From assembly GCF_004114935.1 (NCBI RefSeq), contig NZ_CP022221.1, positions 4,981,001 to 5,045,000 on the forward strand: 64,000 nt of DNA. Reading direction: 5' to 3'. Below the pieces are notes generated by a model. It saw only the letters and a list, made by a program, of their open reading frames with translations. It searched no databases and was not told where the DNA came from. The position numbers were made by a program, and so were the translations under genes. Source of the DNA: Bradyrhizobium zhanjiangense. Lineage in GTDB: Bacteria; Pseudomonadota; Alphaproteobacteria; Rhizobiales; Xanthobacteraceae. Of this stretch, positions 45,536 through 54,489 are shown piece after piece; within the stretch, counting starts at the first letter, position 1; every line of letters begins with the position of its first letter.

Positions 45536-45600
45536 GGATGCGCGCGGCCGAGCGGCAGAAGCCAATAAATCTTGGCCGACGGCTTGTAATGAGATTTTTG

Positions 45601-45616
45601 ATTTGTTATCACAAAT
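45601..45616. promoter_or_regulatory. Candidate GntR/FCD operator
   Basis: ATTTGTTATCACAAAT has 6-bp arms around TATC and a TTGT...ACAA core typical of FCD-regulator sites. It lies 55 bases before the binding-protein ATG. Confidence 0.5.
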
Positions 45617-45670
45617 TACAAAAAGAGCAAAGTCATACTTGGCCGCTGCCGTTTGAGGGAACGAAAGTAC

Positions 45671-46882
45671 ATGAGGGTTGCACGTGGTTTGTTGCTGGGC
45701 TCGGCGCTATTTTGCGCGAACGCCGCGTATGCGGACGAGGCCCCCATAAAGATCGGCGTCATGAACGACATGTCCTCGGTCTACGCCGTTGCCGGCGGGC
45801 GCGAGACCGTCGAGGCGGTGCGGATGGCCATCGAAGACACGGGCCCGGTGCTCGGCAAGAAGGTCGAGCTTGTCTTCGCCGACCATCAGAACAAGCCTGA
45901 CGTGGGATCGACCATCGCGCGGCGGTGGTACGACGTGGACGGAGTGGACGCGATAGTCGACGTGCCGAATTCGGCGGTGGCCTTCGCGGTGCAATCCTTG
46001 GCCAAGGACAAGAAGAAGATCTCGCTCTTCGTCGGTGCGCTGAGCTCGGACGTCACTGGCCCGAAGTGCGACGCCTATACGACGCAATGGGCCGTCGACA
46101 CTTATTCGCTCGCGAATGTGATGGGTACGGCAGTGCTCAAGCGAGGCGGCAATCGCTGGTTCTTTCTTGGCGCCGACTACGTCTTCGGTCGAGCGCTCGT
46201 CCGCGATACCAGCGCAGTGATCGAGGCGAATGGCGGCAAAGTGCTGGGCGCGGTCTATGCGCCGCTGAACACGGCGGACTTCTCGTCGTTCTTGCTGCAG
46301 GCGCAGCCGACCAATCCGAATGTGATCGGGCTTGCGAATTCATCCGACGACACGGTGAATTCGATCAAGCAGGCCGTTGAGTTCGGTCTCACGTCCAATG
46401 GCGCCACCTTCGCGGCCTATGTGCTGTTTCTCGAGCATGTCCAAAGCATCACGTTGAAGGCGGCGCAGGGCCTGCTCCTGGCAAATCCGTTCTACTGGGA
46501 TCTCAATGACGAAACGCGCGCTTGGTCGAAGCGGTTCGAGGAGAAGATCGGCCACCCGCCGGACTGGGATCCGGCCATGGCATACAGCGCCGTCTTCCAT
46601 TACCTCAAGGCGGTGAAGGCTGCCGGCACGCGCGACGCCGACGCGGTTGCGGCGAAGATGCGCGAGATTCCCGTCAACGACTTCGCGACCAAGGATGGCA
46701 AGGTGCGCCTCGATGGACGGGTGATGCGCAACCTCTACCTGTTACAGGTTAAGAAGCCCGCTGAATCCAAGAGCAAATGGGACATTTACAACGTGGTCAC
46801 CACGGTGCCGGGAGAGCAGGCGTTTCGTCCGCTTGATCAAGGAGGCTGTCCTTTGGTGAACGCGGCCTCAGGCAAGCAATAA
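45671..46882 (+). CDS. Orphan periplasmic substrate-binding protein
   Basis: The 403-residue type I binding protein begins with a signal peptide (MRVARGLLLGSALFCANAAYA, cleavage near residue 21) and then IKIGVMNDMSSVYAVAGG. I use the ATG at 45671 with GAGGGA upstream; a TTG at 45653 would break the signal peptide. No permease or ATPase is next to it, so it must use another liv-type transporter, possibly that at 23-26 kb. It heads the GntR-linked gene set and probably binds that pathway's acid. Confidence 0.85.
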   Translation: MRVARGLLLGSALFCANAAYADEAPIKIGVMNDMSSVYAVAGGRETVEAVRMAIEDTGPVLGKKVELVFADHQNKPDVGSTIARRWYDVDGVDAIVDVPNSAVAFAVQSLAKDKKKISLFVGALSSDVTGPKCDAYTTQWAVDTYSLANVMGTAVLKRGGNRWFFLGADYVFGRALVRDTSAVIEANGGKVLGAVYAPLNTADFSSFLLQAQPTNPNVIGLANSSDDTVNSIKQAVEFGLTSNGATFAAYVLFLEHVQSITLKAAQGLLLANPFYWDLNDETRAWSKRFEEKIGHPPDWDPAMAYSAVFHYLKAVKAAGTRDADAVAAKMREIPVNDFATKDGKVRLDGRVMRNLYLLQVKKPAESKSKWDIYNVVTTVPGEQAFRPLDQGGCPLVNAASGKQ

Positions 46883-46943
46883 AACGGTCGACGCGTCTCG
46901 AAGCCTCGCGACGTGTCACGGGTGAGGGGACCAAGAACTTGGA

Positions 46944-48647
46944 ATGAATGCAATGACGATGATGAGTGCCGGCCAGGCGGTCGTGGATGTCCTCAAGGCC
47001 GAGGGAGTCAAGTTCGTGTTCGGCATGCCCGGTGGTCATACCATCGGCATCTATGACGCGCTCTACGGCCAGCAGCAGATATCCCATATCCTCGTGCGCC
47101 ACGAGCAGCATGCCGCGAGCATGGCTGCCGGATACGCGCAGCTCACGGGCGAGCCGGGGGTGTGCTGCGTCACCGCCGGGCCGGGTGCGACGAACCTTGT
47201 GACAAGCGTGGCCGAGGCGTTCGTCGGTGCGCTGCCAATGGTCATCATCGCCGGTCGTGGCGCGACCCGCAACGCGCACCGGGGCGCGAGCCAGGAGATT
47301 GATCAGGTCAGGATCTTCGCCGCTATCACGAAGTGGGGCATTCGGGTCGATCGGCCGGATCTCATCGTCGAAAGCCTCCGTCAGGCATTCACGATCGCGC
47401 GTTCCGGAAAGCCGGGGCCGGTGCTGGTCGATATCCCGCAGGACGTTCTCGCCGCGCAGATCGATCTTGCTGAGTATCGCCCCGTCGGCAAGCCTGCCGC
47501 CGTCAGAGGCGACAACGAGCGCATCAAGGCCGCGGCCGCCGCCCTGCTTGCCGCGCAGAGGCCGCTGATCGTTGCCGGAGGCGGCGCGATCGCGGCTGGT
47601 GCCTGGGCGGAAGTTCGACAGCTTGCCGAAGCGCTCGGAAGCCCCGTGATCACCACGCTGGCCGGTCGTGGCATTCTTCCGGACGACCATCCGTTAGCCG
47701 CCGGCGGCATCGGCCATCACCGTCAGGATGTGACCAAATACCTGCTTCCGAACGCGGACGTCGTCATCGGCGTTGGCGCGCGCTTTGAGCAGCAGGAGAC
47801 CAACTGGAAGCCGGACTATCTGCCGGCGCCATCCGCCACATACATCCAGATCGACATCGACCCGAATGAGATCGGCCGCTCGGTGGTCGCCGCAATCGGC
47901 ATCACGGGCGACGCCCGGCTGGTGCTGCAGGACCTGATCGCTGAGATCGAGCCCGCCAAGTCCAACCCGGAAGTGAAGACGAAAGGTTGGCTCGATGAGT
48001 TGTCGCGACGTCGCGTGCAACTTGAGACTGAAATCGAAGTAATGGCCGGCTCCGATATGCAGCCGATCCATCCGATCCGGATTTTCAACAGGATCCGGCG
48101 GGCGTTCCCGCGCGACGCCACGGTTGCGATCGACGTCGGCGTCCTCGCGCAGGGCATGGGCGGAGCCTATCCCTATTTCAAGATCTACGAACCGCGAGCA
48201 ACAATCGTGCCCTCGAGCTTCTACGGCATGGGTTTCTCGGCCTCGGCGTTCCCTGTAGCGCGCTTGGTCTATCCGGACCGGCCGGCGGTTTGCTTCGTTG
48301 GCGACGGTTCGTTCCAGATGGTGATGAACATCCTGCCGGTCGCCGCCGAGCTGAAGCTCGGCGTCACCTGGTGCATCTTCAACGATCGCGCACTGGGCTC
48401 GATCCGCGACATCCAAGTTCAGGCTTTCAACCAGCGCTTCATCGCCACCGATTTCATGCTCGATCTCGACTATGCCGGCCTCGCCAGGGCGTCGGGCTGT
48501 CATGGCGAGCGCATCACCGATCCGAACGGCATCGAAGGGGCCTTGCAGCGCGCAATGACGGCCAACGCTGAGGGCACGCCGGCCGTTCTCGATTTCGTCG
48601 TCGCCAAGGAGCGGCTCAAGGGCAGTACGGAGTTCTTTGCACGATGA
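46944..48647 (+). CDS. ThDP-dependent enzyme, acetolactate synthase-like
   Basis: The 567-residue enzyme has the FGMPGGHTIGIYDAL N-terminus, catalytic Glu54 in VRHEQHAA, the ThDP motif GDGSFQMVMN and the downstream IFNDRALGSIRD. It groups with acetolactate synthase and similar decarboxylases/lyases, not with BFD. FAD-binding residues of true acetolactate synthases are not clear. It may decarboxylate or carboligate an alpha-keto acid. The start at 46944 lacks a strong ribosome site; ATG 46953 is an alternative. It overlaps the VOC gene by four bases. Confidence 0.8.
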   Translation: MNAMTMMSAGQAVVDVLKAEGVKFVFGMPGGHTIGIYDALYGQQQISHILVRHEQHAASMAAGYAQLTGEPGVCCVTAGPGATNLVTSVAEAFVGALPMVIIAGRGATRNAHRGASQEIDQVRIFAAITKWGIRVDRPDLIVESLRQAFTIARSGKPGPVLVDIPQDVLAAQIDLAEYRPVGKPAAVRGDNERIKAAAAALLAAQRPLIVAGGGAIAAGAWAEVRQLAEALGSPVITTLAGRGILPDDHPLAAGGIGHHRQDVTKYLLPNADVVIGVGARFEQQETNWKPDYLPAPSATYIQIDIDPNEIGRSVVAAIGITGDARLVLQDLIAEIEPAKSNPEVKTKGWLDELSRRRVQLETEIEVMAGSDMQPIHPIRIFNRIRRAFPRDATVAIDVGVLAQGMGGAYPYFKIYEPRATIVPSSFYGMGFSASAFPVARLVYPDRPAVCFVGDGSFQMVMNILPVAAELKLGVTWCIFNDRALGSIRDIQVQAFNQRFIATDFMLDLDYAGLARASGCHGERITDPNGIEGALQRAMTANAEGTPAVLDFVVAKERLKGSTEFFAR

Positions 48648-49204
48648 AACTACTTTCCTTCGGTCAACCCGTCGGCGGGATTGTTCAGGCCGCGTACACG
48701 GTCGAGAACATCGACGCCGCGATGCAGCACTACGTCGAGGCGCTCAATATCGGACCGTGGTTCGTGAGCGGGCCTTTTGTCCCCGCCAAGGGCTTTTACC
48801 GCGGCGAACCAACCGACATGAGCCTCACACTCGCCGTCGCGTTCACCGGCCACATGATGGTTGAGCTGATCGAGCAGCACGACACCAAGCCGTCCGTCTA
48901 TCAGGAGACCATCAAGGTCAAAGGACACGGCTTTCATCACTGGGCAATTTGCTCCAAGGACTTCGATTCTGACGTCGCGCGCTATGAAGCGGCCGGCTAT
49001 CCCGTCATCTTCTCCGACATTTCCCCGCGTGGCGTGCGGATCGTTTATGTCGATACGCGACGAGACCTGCCGGGGATGTTGGAGATTATTGAGACCACGG
49101 AGGCGCTTGAAGGAATCTATCACGGCTACTTCGCCGCGGCACAGGATTGGGACGGCAAGGATCCGATCCGGCGTTGGTCGTTGAAGACGGGAACTTCGAA
49201 ATGA
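48644..49204 (+). CDS. VOC (glyoxalase-like) superfamily protein
   Basis: The 186-residue protein has two beta-alpha-beta-beta-beta modules with likely metal ligands in QAAYTVENIDAAMQHY, MMVELIEQ and GFHHWAIC. It resembles methylmalonyl-CoA epimerase and glyoxalase-4 proteins, which act on metal-bound enolates as epimerases, isomerases or dioxygenases. It is coupled by ATGA overlaps to the ThDP gene upstream and the SDR downstream, so the three products probably act in sequence. The activity is unknown. Confidence 0.75.
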   Translation: MKLLSFGQPVGGIVQAAYTVENIDAAMQHYVEALNIGPWFVSGPFVPAKGFYRGEPTDMSLTLAVAFTGHMMVELIEQHDTKPSVYQETIKVKGHGFHHWAICSKDFDSDVARYEAAGYPVIFSDISPRGVRIVYVDTRRDLPGMLEIIETTEALEGIYHGYFAAAQDWDGKDPIRRWSLKTGTSK

Positions 49205-50001
49205 AGTCGCAGGAGCTCTTCGACGTTGCGGGGCTGTCCGTGGCGATCACCGGTGGGGCCAAGGGCCTTGGCCGCGCGTTCGCCGAAGCCATGGTGGACA
49301 ACGGTGCGCGCGTCACGCTGTTCGATCGTGATCGGGAAACGCTGAGCCGAACGGTTTTCGAGTTGAGCACGCGGGGCGATGTCGACGGCAGCGCGGTCGA
49401 CGTCACCGATCGCGCCGAGATCGCATCGGCCGTCAACCAAATGGTCGAGAAGCGCGGCCGGCTGGATGTGGTCTTCGCCAATGCCGGTATCGATGCGGGC
49501 CCTGGCTTCCTTTCGATGTCCGGCGAACGCGACCCGAAGGGCGCGATCGAAGCGATTCCCGACGCTCTCTGGGACAGGGTCATCGACACCAATCTGACGT
49601 CGATGTTCGCCACGATCAAGGCGGCTGTGCCTCACATGAAGCGGCAGAATGGCGGGCGCATCATTCTGACGGCCTCGATCGCGGGCGTTCGGCCGGGAGC
49701 CATCGTCGGCATGCCCTATCAAATCTCGAAGGCGGGCGTCGCGCACCTCGCCAAGCAATCGGCGCTCGAGCTGGCGCGATACAACATTCTCGTCAATGCG
49801 ATCCTGCCGGGCCCGTTCCTGACCGAGCTCACGACGCCGGAGCTGCAGAAACGTTTCGAGGCGGGAAGCCCCATGCATCGCGTGGGCCGACCCGAGGAGA
49901 TCCAGGGACTTGCGCTGTTCCTGGCGTCTGCGGCATCGAGCTACATCACCGGCACGCACATCGTGATCGACGGCGGCTCGCTGCTCGGCCGCGCCGATTG
50001 A
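49201..50001 (+). CDS. Short-chain dehydrogenase/reductase
   Basis: The 266-residue SDR has TGGAKGLG (17-24), FANAG in the NNAG position and a complete YQISK catalytic pair. It shares a distinctive FANAGID-GPGF insertion with the SDRs at 50027 and 61736, so all three are paralogs. It overlaps the VOC stop by ATGA and is followed 25 bases later by its sister SDR. Probably oxidises or reduces intermediates made by the ThDP/VOC steps. Confidence 0.8.
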   Translation: MKSQELFDVAGLSVAITGGAKGLGRAFAEAMVDNGARVTLFDRDRETLSRTVFELSTRGDVDGSAVDVTDRAEIASAVNQMVEKRGRLDVVFANAGIDAGPGFLSMSGERDPKGAIEAIPDALWDRVIDTNLTSMFATIKAAVPHMKRQNGGRIILTASIAGVRPGAIVGMPYQISKAGVAHLAKQSALELARYNILVNAILPGPFLTELTTPELQKRFEAGSPMHRVGRPEEIQGLALFLASAASSYITGTHIVIDGGSLLGRAD

Positions 50002-50026
50002 CGGCCCCCGTGGAGACGCAAGAGCA

Positions 50027-50815
50027 ATGAAGGCAAATGCACTGTTCGATCTGACCGGCCATGTGGTTGTGGTCACGGGGGCTGCGTCGGGGATCGGTCT
50101 GGCGACGTCCCAGGTTGTCGCGGCCAACGGGGCCCGCGTCGTCATGATCGACGTCGACGGAGATCGGCTTGTCGGGGCCGCAAACAGCGTGCGGCCTGCG
50201 GGCGCGGGCGTCGACACGGTTGAGGTCGATGTGCGCCAGGGCGGGCAGGTCGCAGCCGCCATCGACGATTGTGTCGCGAAGTACGGCAGGCTGGACTGTG
50301 TGTTCGCGAACGCCGGCATCAGCGGCGGACCCGGCTTCGGCAAGCCGGACGGCGTGCTCGAAACGGCTTCCCTTGAGCTCTGGAACAACTCCCTGCGCGT
50401 CAATCTCGATGGCGCATTTCACACCATGCAAGCCGCGGCGAAGCACATGAAGCCGCGGCGAAGCGGATCGATCGTGGTGACGTCGTCCGTCGCCGCGCTT
50501 CGCGCCTCCGCAGCGCCGAGCTACGGCTACCACGCCGCTAAGGCCGGCATTGCGCAGGTCGTGCGTGTGGCGGCGCTCGAACTTGGACCACACAATGTGC
50601 GAGTGAATGCGATCGCGCCGGGACCGTTCAAGACCAACATCGGCAACGGCCGGATGCACACGGCGGAAGGGGCGGGCTTGTTCGCGAGCACGGTGCCGCT
50701 CGGGCGGCTCGCTGAGCTCGACGAAATCAAGGGTCTCGCGCTGCTCCTCGCTTCGCCGGCCTCGAGTTACATGACGGGGGCAATCATCCCGGTCGATGGC
50801 GGAACTCAGGCCTGA
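50027..50815 (+). CDS. Short-chain dehydrogenase/reductase (paralog of 49201)
   Basis: The 262-residue SDR has TGAASGIG (17-24), FANAGISGGPGFG and complete YHAAK. It is similar to the preceding SDR along its length, indicating a local duplication. It ends the ThDP-VOC-SDR-SDR cassette; a 123-base gap with no recognised signal precedes the monooxygenase. Confidence 0.8.
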   Translation: MKANALFDLTGHVVVVTGAASGIGLATSQVVAANGARVVMIDVDGDRLVGAANSVRPAGAGVDTVEVDVRQGGQVAAAIDDCVAKYGRLDCVFANAGISGGPGFGKPDGVLETASLELWNNSLRVNLDGAFHTMQAAAKHMKPRRSGSIVVTSSVAALRASAAPSYGYHAAKAGIAQVVRVAALELGPHNVRVNAIAPGPFKTNIGNGRMHTAEGAGLFASTVPLGRLAELDEIKGLALLLASPASSYMTGAIIPVDGGTQA

Positions 50816-50938
50816 TCGAAACAAATCATAACCAAGTGCCGTTCACGTGCAGAAAGAGTTCCTTGCCTTGCGCGCATTTTTCCGGTGAGCGGCTCACGGC
50901 TAAATTCGTTTCGCGACTAGGAAATAGAAGAGGGATTT

Positions 50939-52141
50939 ATGTCCGTTGAAGAAAGAGTCGCCATCGTGGGGGCCGGCCCGGTTGGCTTGCTAAGCGCTCT
51001 CGGGCTTGCCCAGGCGGGTATCCCGGTTATCGTCATCGAGCGCGAATCGGAAATCGTCGCCTCCCCGCGCGCGATAGTTTATCACTGGTCTGTACTTGAC
51101 GGCCTCGACCGACTTGGCTTGCTTGAAGAGGCGCTAGACGTCGGGTTCGCCAAACAGGACTATACCTACTTGGATTTCGCGACCGGCGAGAAAATCAACT
51201 ACAGCCTGGACGTTCTCGAAGGACGGACACCTTTCCCTTTCAATCTCCATCTCGGCCAAAACCGACTTGCCGAAATTGCGTTGCGCCGACTCCAGCAGTT
51301 TCCGCATGCCGAGGTTCGCTGGGGTGTGACGATGCGCGATTTGATGCAAGATGGCAGCGGGGTCACTCTCTCAGTTGACGGTCCTGAGGGCCCTTCCGAA
51401 CTCCGCGCCGGATGGGTTATCGGCGCCGACGGCGCGACGAGCAACGTTCGAAGGGCCTTGCAACTGGAGTTCGAGGGTATCACATGGCCCAAACGGTTCA
51501 TCGCGGCCAACGTCCGGCACGATTTTTCGAAGCACGGCTACGCGCGCACCACCTTTCTGATTCACCCGACCCATGGCGCAATCATCGTAAAGCTGGATAC
51601 AGACGATCTGTGGCGCTGCACCTACAGCGAGCCGCTCGATCTACCCGAGGAAAGCATCGCCGAGCGTATGACCGCCTACTTCGACGTCATCCTTCCGGGA
51701 GCGCGCGACATCGAAGTCGTTGCCTTTTCGCCTTATCGCATGCATCAGCGGGCAGCCGAGCGGTTCCGTGTTGGCAGAGTGCTGCTGGCCGGCGACGCAG
51801 CGCATGCAACGAATCCCAGCGGCGCCTACGGGCTCACATCGGGATTGTTCGACGTATTTGCGCTCTACGAGGCGCTGGCTGCTGTCGTTCGCGGCGATGT
51901 CGATGGCGCGATCCTCGATCGCTACGCCGAGGAGCGCCGCCGCATCTTCCTCGAGGTCGTCTCGCCTGCGGCGGTCGACAACAAGCGGATCATCTTCGAC
52001 ACGATAGACCCGGAGCAGCACGAGGCCAATCTCATCCGTTTGCGCCGTCTGACAGATAAGGAGGTGCTGCTCGACCGGCTCATGCTGACGGTGCGAATGC
52101 GCAGCGAGGAGCCTGCGCTGCGAGAGCTCAGAAGCGTCTGA
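50939..52141 (+). CDS. FAD-dependent aromatic hydroxylase (class A flavoprotein monooxygenase)
   Basis: The 400-residue protein has the FAD motif GAGPVG (11-16), the DG segment VIGADGATSNVR and the second FAD motif LLAGDAAHATNPSGAYGLTSG. It is of the PobA/MhpA type but lacks the C-terminal thioredoxin-like domain of MhpA, so it is nearer PobA length. It would hydroxylate a phenolic acid using NAD(P)H and O2. AGAAGAGGG precedes the ATG. The AraC pair starts 231 bases downstream after a gap with only an AT-rich stretch near 52290. Confidence 0.8.
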   Translation: MSVEERVAIVGAGPVGLLSALGLAQAGIPVIVIERESEIVASPRAIVYHWSVLDGLDRLGLLEEALDVGFAKQDYTYLDFATGEKINYSLDVLEGRTPFPFNLHLGQNRLAEIALRRLQQFPHAEVRWGVTMRDLMQDGSGVTLSVDGPEGPSELRAGWVIGADGATSNVRRALQLEFEGITWPKRFIAANVRHDFSKHGYARTTFLIHPTHGAIIVKLDTDDLWRCTYSEPLDLPEESIAERMTAYFDVILPGARDIEVVAFSPYRMHQRAAERFRVGRVLLAGDAAHATNPSGAYGLTSGLFDVFALYEALAAVVRGDVDGAILDRYAEERRRIFLEVVSPAAVDNKRIIFDTIDPEQHEANLIRLRRLTDKEVLLDRLMLTVRMRSEEPALRELRSV

Positions 52142-52372
52142 AGGTCAAGTCTCTGTTCGACCCATTGAAGTGTAGATGACGCGGCCTCTTCAACGGGATC
52201 GGCTTCGAGGCAGGCCGTTCCGGCTCGTTGGCGAGCAGATCGACGGCAGCGGTGGCCAAACGAAGACATAGCGTGCTAAGAGCATTGTTGTTATAAGGAA
52301 TTATTCTTCATCATCACGCCGCGCATATTGCGCTGCAGCGGGCCCGTCAGCTGATTACACGCCGAGCACGAG

Positions 52373-53233
52373 ATGGAAGCCAAGCGCGAGTTTAGAGGCT
52401 CTGATACCCACGGCGTTCTGCAACGGTTTGGGGCCGACATTCATGCCTCAAGTGAGGGATATGGGTGGTCTTCGATTTACGCATCGATCCAAAGGGAAAA
52501 TCCCTTCGAGGGCCGGTTCGAAGCGATCGCTGACGACCTCATTGTGTTGCACCGCAGCGGCCCCGTGCAGACGACCTTTGCATCCGGCGGGCACGTCGCT
52601 TCACGTTGCATTCCAAAAGGAAGCATCTTTTTTTTACCGGCAGGTCATGCGTGCGAGGTGAGATTGCACGGGGCGCTGGATACTCTCCATATTTATCTCC
52701 GCGCAAACTTAATTCCTGTCCACGCTGTTACACCGCTGCTGGTTGAACGGGACGTGGTTCTACAGCATTTGGCGCGCGCGGTTGAGCAGGCGCTTTGCGA
52801 GAACGTCTCGAATTCACATCTCTTCATCGATCCGATAGCGCGGGCACTTGCGAACAGGATCTCCACGATCAGCAGAAGTAGCGAACCGTGGCTAGTTCAG
52901 ACCGCTGGGCTGCCTGAATACCAATTTCGGCGCCTTCAGGATTTCATAGAAGCCAATCTCGAGGGTGAGATCTCCCTTGCTGCGATGGCCAGCGCGTGCG
53001 GCATCGGCACAAAGTCTTTCGTTCGGGCTTTTGCAGCAACGACGGGCAAGTCACCATACCAATATGTGATCGCGGCACGTGTCGAACGGGCCAAGCGCTT
53101 GATCGAGCAAAACCAGGAAGGCCTCGCTGAGATAGCGCTACGGTGTGGCTTCTCCCATCAGGAACACTTGACGCGTGCCTTCCGCAGGCTGACGGGTCAA
53201 ACGCCCGGTCGCTACCGCCGCAGCGTCAACTGA
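52373..53233 (+). CDS. AraC-family transcriptional regulator
   Basis: The 286-residue regulator has an N-terminal cupin-like effector domain and a C-terminal double helix-turn-helix (about residues 185-282) ending in GFSHQEHLTRAFRRLTGQTPGRYRR. It is clearly a paralog of the next gene: GVLQRFGADIHASSEGYGWSS matches SVLQQFAVKREASSAGLGWS. The pair probably controls the downstream promoters at 54.25 and 61.52 kb. Confidence 0.85.
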   Translation: MEAKREFRGSDTHGVLQRFGADIHASSEGYGWSSIYASIQRENPFEGRFEAIADDLIVLHRSGPVQTTFASGGHVASRCIPKGSIFFLPAGHACEVRLHGALDTLHIYLRANLIPVHAVTPLLVERDVVLQHLARAVEQALCENVSNSHLFIDPIARALANRISTISRSSEPWLVQTAGLPEYQFRRLQDFIEANLEGEISLAAMASACGIGTKSFVRAFAATTGKSPYQYVIAARVERAKRLIEQNQEGLAEIALRCGFSHQEHLTRAFRRLTGQTPGRYRRSVN

Positions 53234-53249
53234 CAAGCAGCCAGGGCCA

Positions 53250-54185
53250 ATGCAGAAACGCTCCGATCCACCATCGCCAGCCGCAGCGCAAAATGAGCAT
53301 ACCGTGCGGTCTTTCGACGGAGGCGAGGTCCATTCCGTGCTGCAACAGTTCGCCGTGAAACGCGAGGCATCCAGTGCGGGGCTCGGCTGGTCGACTATGT
53401 TCGCATCGATTCAGCGGGAAGAGCCGTTCAGGGGCCGCTTCGAGGCCAATGCCAACGCCCTGCTGGTGACTGCAGCTACTGGACCAGTCGATGTGACCTA
53501 TCGGATCGATGGGCGTGTTGTGTCCAGGCACTTGCAGGAGAAGGGGATCTTTTTCCTACCGCCCCTCCGCGACTGCGAGGTGACGCTCAATACGCCGCTG
53601 GATTCGATCCATGTGTACCTGCGTCCTGAACTGTTTTCTGGCTCTGAGGGTCAAGCGCAGAACTCCGATTTTGGCCTCTCGCCTTTGTTGGGTGAGCCGG
53701 AGCCCCTAACCAGCAATCTCCTGGCAGTAGTGGAAGAAATGGTGCGTGAGGGTGATACCTCGTGTTCCCTCCTGGCCGATTCAATTGCGCATGCGATAGC
53801 CAATCGATTTGTCGTGCTCAATGGACGGGAGCGGGAAGCGCCGTGTGCTGTTGAGCGCGGACTGAGTACGCGTAGCGTGCGCTCAATTCGTGATTTCGTC
53901 GAAGCCAATATCGCGGATTGCATCAAGTTGAGCGATTTAGCTGCGATCTGCGGCGTAAGCCCCGAATATTTCATACGCCTGTTCAAGTCTTCACTGGGCG
54001 TGTCTCCCCACCGCTACGTTGTGGGAGTGCGAATTCATCATGCGAAATTGCTCCTGACCGATCCAGACATTGGACTCGCGGATGTCGCGAGGCAATGCGG
54101 GTTTGCGCACCAGCAGCATTTCACGAACACGTTCCGTCGGATGACGGGCTTGTCGCCAGGTGCCTATCGACGGGCAATGAACTAA
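53250..54185 (+). CDS. AraC-family transcriptional regulator (tandem paralog)
   Basis: The 311-residue regulator has the same domain plan, ending in GFAHQQHFTNTFRRMTGLSPGAYRR. It starts 17 bases after the first AraC gene, so they are co-transcribed. Two similar regulators side by side suggest either a heterodimer or two effectors for one regulon. The duplicated operator-like element lies immediately downstream. Confidence 0.85.
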   Translation: MQKRSDPPSPAAAQNEHTVRSFDGGEVHSVLQQFAVKREASSAGLGWSTMFASIQREEPFRGRFEANANALLVTAATGPVDVTYRIDGRVVSRHLQEKGIFFLPPLRDCEVTLNTPLDSIHVYLRPELFSGSEGQAQNSDFGLSPLLGEPEPLTSNLLAVVEEMVREGDTSCSLLADSIAHAIANRFVVLNGREREAPCAVERGLSTRSVRSIRDFVEANIADCIKLSDLAAICGVSPEYFIRLFKSSLGVSPHRYVVGVRIHHAKLLLTDPDIGLADVARQCGFAHQQHFTNTFRRMTGLSPGAYRRAMN

Positions 54186-54250
54186 GAACTCCACGGTCTG
54201 CCTTTCCGACTTGAACGCTGGCTCGTTTCCCGTCAACGAAGCGGACAGTT

Positions 54251-54290
54251 TTGTGTCAGTTTCCTGCAAACCGGTCCGGTTTGTGCAGGC
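54251..54290. promoter_or_regulatory. Duplicated promoter/operator element, copy 1
   Basis: Forty bases match 61521-61560 at about 32 positions without gaps. The element includes a perfect inverted repeat CAAACCGG-T-CCGGTTTG and two TTTGTG direct half-sites. It lies about 120 bases before the leader ORF start; copy 2 lies about 115 before its own. Confidence 0.7.
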
Positions 54291-54372
54291 TTAGCCGTCA
54301 GGCACGTCCTACTTTCACGCTACGAAGAGGCGCCAGACGCAATCACGGCGCCGATGATAGGGAGAGACGCGC

Positions 54373-54489
54373 ATGGCATTGTTCGATGCCGGGCGAGGGT
54401 GCTCGCATATCCGAATTGGCCAGCATTCGCTTGAGGTGCCTTGCACCTCGGGTGATCGTGCTGTGCAGGAAAGTGGGCCGCTGCGATGA
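54373..54489 (+). CDS. Short leader ORF 1 coupled to the FMN reductase gene
   Basis: A 38-codon frame begins MALFDAG and ends in TGA overlapping the ATG of the reductase gene (ATGA at 54486-54489). GGAGAG lies six bases upstream. The first residues and the ribosome-site block nearly match the leader ORF at 61638. It may be a real small protein, or a leader that couples translation to the enzyme gene. No similarity to a known family is recognised. Confidence 0.55.
   Translation: MALFDAGRGCSHIRIGQHSLEVPCTSGDRAVQESGPLR

Noticed and set aside
54251..54275. Sigma-54 (-24/-12) promoter reading of the duplicated element
   Set aside because: The GG-N10-GC spacing is not met in either copy; the inverted and direct repeats fit an activator site better.
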